Source: JACRCT01 sp036504155 (lineage in GTDB: Bacteria; Myxococcota; Myxococcia; Myxococcales; UBA5297). Taken from it: a stretch of DNA of 64,000 nt. The stretch lies in the NCBI GenBank assembly GCA_036504155.1, contig DASXVQ010000130.1, forward strand, positions 36,135 to 100,134, written 5' to 3'. Shown piece after piece: positions 29,368-39,200 of the stretch. How positions within the stretch are numbered: position 1 is the stretch's first letter; every line of letters starts with the position of its first letter. Under the pieces are notes generated by a model that did no database searches, was not told the origin of the DNA, and worked only from the letters and a program-made list of their open reading frames with translations. The position numbers and the translations under genes were made by a program.

Positions 29368-29913
29368 ATGGCGAAACCTAAGATTGCGACTGCTTCGCTG
29401 GCCGGCTGCTTCGGCTGCCACATGTCGGTGCTCGACATCGACGACCGCATCCTCAAGCTCATCGAGCTGGTCGACTTCGACAAGTCGCCGGTCGACGACA
29501 TCAAGAAGTTCACCGGCCGCTGCGCGGTGGGCCTCATCGAGGGCGGCTGCTGCAACCAGGAGAACGTCAAGGTGCTGCGCGAGTTCCGCGAGCACTGCGA
29601 CGTGCTCGTCTCCGTGGGCGACTGCGCCATCATGGGCGGCCTGCCGGCGATGCGGAACATGGTCCCGCTCAAGGAGTGCCTCGACGAGGCCTACAAGAAC
29701 GGCCCCACCGTGTACAACCCCTCCGGCAAGATCCCGGCGGACCCCGAGCTGCCGCTCTTGCTCGACAAGGTCTACCCCTGCCACGAGGTGGTGAAGATGG
29801 ACTACCACCTGCCGGGCTGCCCGCCGCCGGCCGACGCGATCTGGGAGGCCCTGGTCGCGCTGCTCACCAACAAGCCCATCAACCTTCCGTACGAGCTGCT
29901 CAAGTACGACTGA
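29368..29913 (+). CDS. hoxY: [NiFe]-hydrogenase small subunit HoxY
   Basis: 181 residues. The protein lacks a Tat signal and the medial/distal cluster domain, which defines the short small subunit of cytoplasmic group 3 enzymes. Ligands for the single proximal [4Fe-4S] cluster are C14 and C17 (GCFGCHMS), C86 (VGDCAIMGG) and C151 (LPGCPPP). Additional cysteines occur in EGGCCNQ. I start at the ATG at 29368; an in-frame GTG at 29359 would add MTT but has a poorer site. It pairs with HoxH. Confidence 0.93.
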   Translation: MAKPKIATASLAGCFGCHMSVLDIDDRILKLIELVDFDKSPVDDIKKFTGRCAVGLIEGGCCNQENVKVLREFREHCDVLVSVGDCAIMGGLPAMRNMVPLKECLDEAYKNGPTVYNPSGKIPADPELPLLLDKVYPCHEVVKMDYHLPGCPPPADAIWEALVALLTNKPINLPYELLKYD

Positions 29914-29928
29914 GCGAGGCCTACGACC

Positions 29929-31374
29929 ATGAACCCGACCACAGGCAAGCGCGTCGTCATCGAGCCGATCACCCGAGTCGAGGGCCACGGCAAGGTGACG
30001 CTGCACCTCGACGAGAAGAACAAGATCAAGGAGGCTCGGTTCCACATCGTGGAGTTCCGCGGCTTCGAGCGGTTCGCGCAGGGCCGCCCGTACTGGGAGA
30101 TGCCGGTCCTGGTGCAGCGCCTCTGCGGCATCTGCCCGGTGAGCCACCACCTGGCGGCCGCCAAGGCCCTGGACATGGTGGTGGGCGTCAGCAAGCTGAC
30201 GCCGACCGGCGAGAAGATGCGGCGGCTGATGCACTACGGCCAGACGTTCCAGAGCCACGCGCTGCACTTCTTCCACCTGGTCTCGCCCGACCTCCTGTTC
30301 GGCTTCGACGGCGACCCGGCCATCCGCAACGTCATCGGCGTAGCGCTCAAGCACACCGACCTGGCGGTGCAGGGCGTGATGATGCGCAAGTACGGCCAGG
30401 AGATCATCAAGGCCACCGCCGGCAAGAAGATCCACGGCACCGGCGCCGTCCCTGGCGGCATCAACAAGCACCTGACGGTGGCCGAGCGCGACGGCTTCCT
30501 CAAGGACCTGGACCAGATGACCAAGTGGGCCCAGGGCGCGCTCGACCTGTGCAAAAAGTACACGCAGGACCACCTCAAGGAGCTGGCCGGGTTCGGGTCG
30601 TTCGACTCCAACCACCTGTCGATCGTCCGCAAGGACGGTGCGATGGACCTGTACGACGGGAACATCCGCGCCATCGACAAGGACGGCAAGAAGATCATCG
30701 ATGGCGTCGCGCCCAAGGACTACCACCAGCACATCAAGGAGGAGGTGCGGGACTGGTCGTACATGAAGTTCCCGTTCCTCACCAAGATCGGCCCGGAGAA
30801 CGGCTGGTACCGGGTGGGGCCGCTGGCGCGCCTGAACACCTGCGACTTCATCGACACGCCGATGGCCGAGAAGGAGCGCAAGGAGTTCATGCAGCTGGGC
30901 GGCGGCAAGCCGATCCAGGTCACGATGGCCTACCACTGGGCCCGCATGATCGAGCTCGTGCACTCCATCGAGAAGATCAAGGAGCTGCTCCACGACAAGG
31001 ACCTGCTCTCGGGCGAGCTGGTGGCCAAGGGCACGTTCACCGGCGAGGGCGTGGGCATCATCGAGGCACCGCGCGGCACGCTGTTCCACCACTACAAGGT
31101 GAACGAGAACAACCAGATCACGATGGCGAACTTGATCGTCTCGACCACCAACAACAACGAGCCGATGAACCGCGCGGTGCAGAAGGTGGCCGCGGAGTTC
31201 TTCGACGGCCGCGCCGTGACGGAAGGCATGATGAACCGGATCGAGGTCGCGATCCGCGCCTATGACCCCTGCCTGTCGTGCGCGACGCACGCCATGGGCC
31301 GCATGCCGCTGTCGGTGAAGCTCTTCGACGCCTCGGGCGCGATGGTCGACGAGCGGGTGCGGGACGGGGAGTAG
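29929..31374 (+). CDS. hoxH: [NiFe]-hydrogenase large subunit HoxH
   Basis: 481 residues (Ralstonia HoxH is 488). The nickel-iron site ligands are C66 and C69 in the L1 motif RLCGICPVSHH and C448 and C451 in the L2 motif DPCLSCATH. The 27 residues after H454 form the C-terminal extension removed by the maturation protease, so the precursor is intact. The N-terminus IEPITRVEGHGKV is typical. With HoxY it makes the H2-oxidising module; with HoxF and HoxU the complex reduces NAD+ with H2 or evolves H2 from NADH. Group 3d is the best assignment from the operon composition. Confidence 0.96.
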   Translation: MNPTTGKRVVIEPITRVEGHGKVTLHLDEKNKIKEARFHIVEFRGFERFAQGRPYWEMPVLVQRLCGICPVSHHLAAAKALDMVVGVSKLTPTGEKMRRLMHYGQTFQSHALHFFHLVSPDLLFGFDGDPAIRNVIGVALKHTDLAVQGVMMRKYGQEIIKATAGKKIHGTGAVPGGINKHLTVAERDGFLKDLDQMTKWAQGALDLCKKYTQDHLKELAGFGSFDSNHLSIVRKDGAMDLYDGNIRAIDKDGKKIIDGVAPKDYHQHIKEEVRDWSYMKFPFLTKIGPENGWYRVGPLARLNTCDFIDTPMAEKERKEFMQLGGGKPIQVTMAYHWARMIELVHSIEKIKELLHDKDLLSGELVAKGTFTGEGVGIIEAPRGTLFHHYKVNENNQITMANLIVSTTNNNEPMNRAVQKVAAEFFDGRAVTEGMMNRIEVAIRAYDPCLSCATHAMGRMPLSVKLFDASGAMVDERVRDGE

Positions 31375-31377
31375 GCT

Positions 31378-31842
31378 TTGAAGGTGCTGTTGCTCGGAAT
31401 CGGGAACCCAGGCCGTCAGGACGACGGCCTGGGTCCCACCCTGGCCGAGCAGGTCGAGAGCTGGGGCCTTCCGGGCCTGACCGTGGATTCCGACTACCAG
31501 CTCACCGTCGAAGACTCGGCCACCGCCGCGGAGCACGACGTGCTGGTCATCGCCGACGCGGCGGCCAGCGGCCCGGAGCCCTTCTGCTTCCGGGTGCTCA
31601 AACCCTCCGAACACCTCGAGTTCAGCAGCCACTCGGTCGAGCCGGGCGGCGTGATCGGACTCGCGCGCCACATGTTCGGCAAGGCGCCGGCGGCCTACGT
31701 GCTGGGCGTGCGCGGCTATTCGTTCGACCACTGCCTGGAGCCGGGGCTGTCCGACCAGGCGAGAGCCAACCTCGACGCCGCGCTGAAGTTCCTGAGGCCG
31801 CTGCTCGAGAGCGGGGACTTCGCCCAGGCCGCGCAAGGTTGA
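31378..31842 (+). CDS. hoxW: Hydrogenase maturation endopeptidase (HoxW/HycI family)
   Basis: 154 residues from a TTG start three bases after hoxH; a GTG two codons later is an alternative. The family signature is at the very N-terminus, LLLGIGNPGRQDDGLG, where the first Asp of DD contributes to nickel binding; the second acidic ligand is in VIADAA and the His ligand is in SSHSVEPGG. It cleaves the C-terminal tail of HoxH after nickel insertion. The translational coupling to hoxH supports dedication to that substrate. Confidence 0.9.
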   Translation: MKVLLLGIGNPGRQDDGLGPTLAEQVESWGLPGLTVDSDYQLTVEDSATAAEHDVLVIADAAASGPEPFCFRVLKPSEHLEFSSHSVEPGGVIGLARHMFGKAPAAYVLGVRGYSFDHCLEPGLSDQARANLDAALKFLRPLLESGDFAQAAQG

Positions 31843-31880
31843 ATCCTCGCGCGGTTGCTGCGAGAACTCCCCGCGCCTCC

Positions 31881-34148
31881 ATGCTCCGCCGCGCCGCCAT
31901 CGCCGTTCGAGGGATCGTCCAGGGAGTCGGCTTCCGGCCGTTCGTCTACCGGATCGCCACCGAGCTCTCCCTGGCCGGCTACGTCCTCAACCGCAGCGAC
32001 GGCGTGCGCATCGAGGTCGAGGGGCCCGCGGAGCAGGTCGAGCGCTTCCTCACGCTCCTGAAGACGACCGCGCCGGCGCAGGCCGTGCTCGAGTCCGTCG
32101 CCGTCGAGGACGTGACGCCCGCGGGCGACGCCTCGTTCGAGATCCGCGCCAGCGACCCCAACGCCAAGGCGCGCCCCACGGTCCCGGCCGACCTCGCGAC
32201 CTGCCCCGACTGCCTGAAGGAGATCGCCACCGAGGGCGAGCGGCGCTTCCGCTACCCGTTCACCAACTGCACCAACTGCGGCCCGCGCTACTCCATCATC
32301 GAGTCGCTGCCCTACGACCGGCCGCGCACCTCGATGAAGCACTTCGCGCTCTGCCCCGACTGCGAGCGCGAATACCGCAACCCGCTCGACCGGCGCTTCC
32401 ACGCCCAGCCCGTGGCCTGCCCGACTTGCGGACCGCAGCTCTCGCTGCTGACCGGGAAGGGCGCCGTCGCCGCGAAGGGCCACCCGGCGCTGGTGGACGC
32501 GGTGAACCGCCTGCGCTCCGGCTCGATCCTGGCCATCAAGGGCCTCGGCGGCTTCCAACTCGTCTGCCTCGCCGCTCGCAGCGCGGTGGTCGCAGGGCTG
32601 CGCGAGCGCAAGCACCGCGAGGCCAAGCCCTTCGCGGTGATGTTCCCCGACCTCTCGAGCCTGCGCGAACACGCCGAGGTCACCCCCGAGGAGGCGCGGC
32701 TGCTGCGCTCGCCGCAGGCGCCCATCGTCCTCGTCCGGCTCCGCCCCGACGCGAAGCTCGCGCCCGAGGTGGCGCCCGGAAACCCGCGCGTCGGCGCGAT
32801 GCTGCCCTATTCACCCCTGCACCGCCTGCTGCTGGACCTGGTGGGCGAGCCGGTCGTCTGCACCAGCGGGAACCTCTCCGACGAGCCGATGTGCATCGAC
32901 GACGCCGAGGCGCTCTCGCGGCTCGCGGGCATTGCCGACGCCTTCCTCCTCCACGACCGCCCCATCGTGCGGCCCGTGGACGATTCGGTGGTCCGCCTGG
33001 ACGCGCACGGCCCGACCCTGCTCAGGCGCGCACGCGGGTACGCGCCCCTGCCCCTGCCCTTCCCGGCCGGCGCGCCCTGCATCCTCGCCGTCGGCGCGCA
33101 CCTGAAGAACACCCTCGCGCTGACCGTCGGCGACCAGGTCGTCGTCAGCCAGCACCTGGGCGACCTGGACAGCGCCGAGGGCGCCGCGCTGCACGAGCGG
33201 ACCATCGAGGACCTCGTCCGCTTCTTCGACGTGCGGCCCGAGATCGTCGCCTGCGACCTGCACCCCGACTACGCCTCGACGCGCTGCGCGGAGCGGCTGG
33301 CGCGGCGCTGGGGCGCCCGGCTCGAGCGCGTGCAGCACCACCACGCCCACGTCGCGGCGGTGATGGCCGAGCATCCCGGCGACGAGCCGGTCCTGGGGTT
33401 CGCCTGGGACGGCACCGGGCTGGGCGAGGACGGCTCGGTCTGGGGAGGCGAGGCGCTGCTCTGCGAGCGGGGCGGCTATCGGCGCCTGTTCCCGCTGCGC
33501 CCGTTCCTGCTCCCCGGAGGCGATCTCGCGGCGCGCGAACCGCGCCGGGTGGCGCTGGGGCTGCTCCACGCGCTGGGCCTCGACCCGCGCGCCATCCCCA
33601 TCCTCGGGGCGCAGTTCCAGGGCCGCGAGCTGGACGCCCTGCTCCAGGCGCTGCAGCGCGGACTGAACGCCCCGCCGAGCACCAGCATCGGGCGGCTCTT
33701 CGACGGAGTCGCCGCGCTATGCGGGCTGCGCGGCAAGAGCCTCTTCGAGGGCCAGGCGGCGATGGAGCTGGAGTTCTGCGCGGGCGAGGAGCGCGGCGAC
33801 GAGGGCTACCCCTTCCCGCTCGATCGCGCGGCCGGCCGCGCCGACTGGAGCCCGCTCCTGCGCGCCGTCCTCGACGACGTGGGCCGCCGAACGCCACCCT
33901 CGCTCGTGAGCGCGCGCCTCCACAGCTCGCTCGCGGGCCTCGCCGTGGCCGTCGCCCGGGAGAGCGGAGCGCGCCGGGTGGCCCTGTGCGGAGGCTGCTT
34001 CCAGAACGAACGGCTCGGGCGGCTGAGCCACGCGGCGCTCGCCGAAGCCGGCTTCGAGGTCCTGCGGGCGACGCGCCTGCCGCCCAACGACGGGGCCATC
34101 TCCCTCGGCCAGGCGCTGGTCGCGGCCCGGCGCGCCTGCGATTCCTGA
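31881..34148 (+). CDS. hypF: Carbamoyltransferase HypF
   Basis: 755 residues, normal HypF length. In order: an acylphosphatase domain (RGIVQGVGFRPFVYRIA), a double zinc finger (CPDCLKE, NCTNCGPRYS, LCPDCEREY, ACPTCGPQ), a YrdC-like carbamoyl-AMP domain (IKGLGGFQLVCLA, REAKPFAVMF, VCTSGNLSDEP), and a Kae1-like transferase domain with metal-binding HHHAHVAAVMAEH and ALCGGCFQN. It makes the carbamoyl group that becomes the cyanide ligands of the Ni-Fe site. It follows the protease by 38 bases. HypA, B, C, D and E are not in the window. Confidence 0.96.
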   Translation: MLRRAAIAVRGIVQGVGFRPFVYRIATELSLAGYVLNRSDGVRIEVEGPAEQVERFLTLLKTTAPAQAVLESVAVEDVTPAGDASFEIRASDPNAKARPTVPADLATCPDCLKEIATEGERRFRYPFTNCTNCGPRYSIIESLPYDRPRTSMKHFALCPDCEREYRNPLDRRFHAQPVACPTCGPQLSLLTGKGAVAAKGHPALVDAVNRLRSGSILAIKGLGGFQLVCLAARSAVVAGLRERKHREAKPFAVMFPDLSSLREHAEVTPEEARLLRSPQAPIVLVRLRPDAKLAPEVAPGNPRVGAMLPYSPLHRLLLDLVGEPVVCTSGNLSDEPMCIDDAEALSRLAGIADAFLLHDRPIVRPVDDSVVRLDAHGPTLLRRARGYAPLPLPFPAGAPCILAVGAHLKNTLALTVGDQVVVSQHLGDLDSAEGAALHERTIEDLVRFFDVRPEIVACDLHPDYASTRCAERLARRWGARLERVQHHHAHVAAVMAEHPGDEPVLGFAWDGTGLGEDGSVWGGEALLCERGGYRRLFPLRPFLLPGGDLAAREPRRVALGLLHALGLDPRAIPILGAQFQGRELDALLQALQRGLNAPPSTSIGRLFDGVAALCGLRGKSLFEGQAAMELEFCAGEERGDEGYPFPLDRAAGRADWSPLLRAVLDDVGRRTPPSLVSARLHSSLAGLAVAVARESGARRVALCGGCFQNERLGRLSHAALAEAGFEVLRATRLPPNDGAISLGQALVAARRACDS

Positions 34149-34287
34149 ATCGGCAGATCGCCGACGCTGCCTGCCGGGGCCCGTTTTCGGCCTCGACGCG
34201 GGCGGCCGGGTGACCTAAAACCATCCCCTGCGGCCGCAGTGGTCGCGTATCCCACATTGGCCTGCATCCTGCATTAGTCCGCGGCCT

Positions 34288-34323
34288 TTGCCTGAAATTT
34301 ACATTTCCGGAACACTTGGTTCC
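34288..34323 (+). promoter_or_regulatory. Distal promoter candidate with overlapping GGAAC-N5-GTTCC operator
   Basis: TTGCCT, a 17-base spacer and AACACT form a weak promoter. A perfect inverted repeat GGAAC acttg GTTCC (34309-34323) covers the -10, which is the normal position of a repressor operator. Confidence 0.35.
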
Positions 34324-34454
34324 GCCTCTCCGAGGGAGACCGAGGTTTGAGAAATTAACCAGGTGGGAAGGAAAACACGCACTCGTCCCCGCCAGGTGCG
34401 TCGCGCGCTACGCAGCCCAGCCTTCCCGCGCTTTTTCTTTGACGCACCGCGTGG

Positions 34455-34482
34455 TTGCACGCCGAAGACGACTGACTAACTT
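34455..34482 (+). promoter_or_regulatory. Proximal promoter candidate of the lipid cassette
   Basis: TTGCAC, a 16-base spacer and TAACTT end 30 bases before the acyl-CoA dehydrogenase ATG, leaving a short leader with a GGAGG site at 34497. Confidence 0.4.
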
Positions 34483-34512
34483 GCGCCCCACGCTTTTGGA
34501 GGAGCCCACTTT

Positions 34513-36174
<1,662 letters not shown>

Positions 36175-36194
36175 TCGCCGGTCGCAAGCGATTC

Positions 36195-36224
36195 GGGCAG
36201 GACCTTCGCGTCGAAAGTCTGCCC
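36195..36224 (+). terminator. Hairpin between the dehydrogenase and the synthase
   Basis: GGGCAG and CTGCCC flank a shorter stem with one bulge (CTTCG/CGAAAG), giving a hairpin in the 81-base gap between the two genes. It may attenuate read-through or protect the upstream message. No T-run. Confidence 0.35.
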
Positions 36225-36255
36225 GGCCGGTGGCGGCCGGGCCGAGAGGCAAGCC

Positions 36256-39200
36256 ATGGAGCGTGAGGACGTGGGACAGCGAGCGGTGGCGGTGGTGGGC
36301 GTTTCGGCCATCCTCCCGGACGCGCCGGACGCGAAGGCGTTTTGGCAGAACGTGCTGAGCGGCAAGGACAGCATCACCGAGGTGCCGCGGGACCGCTGGG
36401 ACCCCGCCGACTACTGGGACCCCGACCCCGCCGCGCCCGACAAGACCTACTGCAAGATCGGCGCGTTCGTGCGCGGCTTCACCTTCGACAGCCTGCGCTT
36501 CCGCATCCCCCCGCGCGTGGTGTCGGTGATGGACCCCACCCAGCAGTGGATGCTCTGCTGCGCCCGCGAGGCGCTGCTCGACGCCGGCCACCCCGACCGC
36601 GGCGGGCTCGACCCCTCGAAGATCGCGGTGGTGCTGGGCAACGCGCTGGGCGGCGAGCAGCACGAGAAGACCTCGATGCGCGCGATGCTCCCCGAGGCGG
36701 TGCGCGGGCTGCGCGAGATCCCCGAGTTCCAGGGCCTGCCCGCCGACGTGCAGGAGAAGCTGGTGCGCGGGATGCTCGCCAACACCGGCAAGCGCCTGCC
36801 GCTGATCACCGAGGACACGATGCCCGGCGAGCTGGGCAACGTCATCGCCGGCCGCATCACCAACGCGCTGGACCTGGGCGGCATGAACTTCACCGCCGAC
36901 GCGGCCTGCGCCTCCTCGCTCGCCGCCCTGCAGTCCGCCATCGGCGTGCTCGTCTCCCACCAGGCGGACGCGGTCGTCGCCGGCGGCGTCGACCGCTCGA
37001 TGGGCCCGGCCACCTACGTCAAGTTCGCCAAGATCGGCGCGCTCTCCCCCGACGGCAGCCGGCCGTTCGACGCCGGCGCCAACGGCTTCGTGATGGGCGA
37101 GGGCGCGGTCGCCTTCATCCTCAAGCGCCTCGAGGACGCCGAGCGGGCCGGCGACAAGATCTACGCCGTCATCCGCGGCGTGGGCGGCTCGTCCGACGGC
37201 AAGGGCAAGGGCATCACCGCCCCGAACCCCAACGGGCAGATCCTCTCCATCCGCCGCGCCTACGAGCAGGCCGGGGTGCACCCGCGCACCATCGGCCTCA
37301 TCGAGGCCCACGGCACCTCGACCAAGGTCGGCGACGCCGCCGAGGCCGAGAGCCTGACCCGCGCCTTCGCCGACTCGGGCCTCAAGCCCGGCAGCGTGGC
37401 GCTGGGCTCCATCAAGAGCCAGATCGGCCACCTCAAGAGCGCCGCGGGGGCCGCGGGCCTGCTCAAGGCCGTGCTCGCCGTGCACCACGGCGTGCTGCCG
37501 CCGTCCATCAACCTGCGCGAGCCGAACCCCGGCATCCCGTTCGACCGCGTGCCTTTCTACGTCAACACCCGCGCCCAGACCTGGGAGCGGCCCGCCGACG
37601 CCCCGCGCCGCGCGGCCGTCTCCTCGTTCGGCTTCGGGGGCACCAACTTCCACGTCGTCGTCGAGGAGCACGTCCCCGGGCTCCTGACGAAGGACAGAAA
37701 GGCAACCGTCGCCGTGAAGGAAGACCTGGTGAGGACCCCCGACCGCGGAATGCTCTGCCTGGGCGCCGCCGACGTCGCCGGGCTGCGCGCGAAGCTCGCC
37801 GCCCCGCTGGACGCCGCGCGCTCGGACCGCGTCCCCGCGGCGGGCGTCGCCGCCGAGGACCTCGCCGCCCCCGAGCGACTCGTCTTCACCTACGCCAGCG
37901 CCGCCGACTTCAAGGAGAAGGCCGAGAAGACCTTCCCCGCCCTCGACTCGCGCGACCCGCGCCTCTGGAAGGCGATGCGGCTCAAGGGCGTCTACCGCGG
38001 CTCGGGCCCGGCGCCCAAGGTGGCCTTCCTCTTCCCCGGCCAGGGCTCGCAGTACGTGGGCATGCTCGGCCGGCTGCGCGAGAAGGAGCCCATCGTCCGC
38101 GACACGTTCGCCGAGGCGGACGCGGTGATGGAGGGCAAGCTGCCCAAGCGCCTGACCGAGTACCTGTTCGGCTCGGGCGATCCCGAGGCCATGGACCTGG
38201 CGCTGCGCGACACCCAGGTCTGCCAGCCGGCGATGCTGGCGGTGGACCTGGCGCTGCTGCGGCTCCTGGCCGCGCACGGCATCAAGCCCGACATGGTCAT
38301 GGGCCACAGCCTGGGCGAGTACGCCGCGCTGGTGGCCTCCGGGGCGATGCCGTTCGCCGACGCGGTGCTGGCGGTCAGCGCGCGCGCCAAGGAGATGGCG
38401 AGCGTCAGCATCGCCGACAACGGCAAGATGGCGTCGATCTTCGCGCCCGAGACCCAGGTGCGCGAGGTGCTCTCGCAGTCGCAGGGCTACGTGGTGGCGG
38501 CGAACTTCAACAGCCGCAACCAGACGGTCATCGGCGGCGCGACCGCGGCCGTGGAGGACGCGGTCAAGCGCTTCGAGGCGATGGGGGTCAAGGCCGTCTT
38601 CCTGCCGGTCTCGCACGCCTTCCACACCGAGATCGTCGCGCCGGCCTCGCGGCCGCTGCGCTCCGTGCTCGCGCGGCTCAACGTGCAGGCCCCGACGGTC
38701 CCGCTCGTCAGCAACGTGACCGGCGAGCTGTACCCGTCGGGCCCGGACTCCCGAGAGAAGATCCTCGATCTGCTCGCCCGGCAGATCGCCGCGCCGGTGC
38801 AGTTCGTGCGCGGCCTGGAGACCCTGTACCGCCTGGGCGCGCGGGTGTTCGTGGAGATCGGCCCGAAGAAGGTCCTGGCGTCGTTCGCCGAGGACGTCCT
38901 GTCCGACAAGCCGGACGTCGTGGCGGCCTTCACCAACCACCCCAAGAAGGGCGACATCGAGTCGTTCGCCGAGGCCCTCGCGGGCCTGTACGCCGCCGGC
39001 CTGGGCCGCGGCCAAGGGCAGGCGCAGAGGCCTGCCGCCCCTGACCAGGATCGTCCGTACGAGGTGAGCATGAGCGCGTCCGACAAGTCCGACCGGCACG
39101 GAGGCCTGCCGCTCCAGGCCGGTGGCCGCGAGGCCGGCTACCAGGAGCTCGGACGCATGTTCGCGAGCTTCCTGGAGACCGGGTTCTCGTCCTACCAGCG

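Larger units (their letters stand above)
34149..34512. other. Non-coding region between hypF and the lipid cassette
   Basis: No gene is visible. The left part is GC-rich and contains the perfect 12-base palindrome CTGCGGCCGCAG. From about 34280 it becomes AT-richer and holds two promoter candidates and an inverted repeat, listed separately, all oriented into the acyl-CoA dehydrogenase gene. Confidence 0.6.

Noticed and set aside
31842..31881. A possible UGA-encoded selenocysteine extension of the hydrogenase protease
   Set aside because: The protein already has full family length and no hairpin resembling a SECIS follows the stop.
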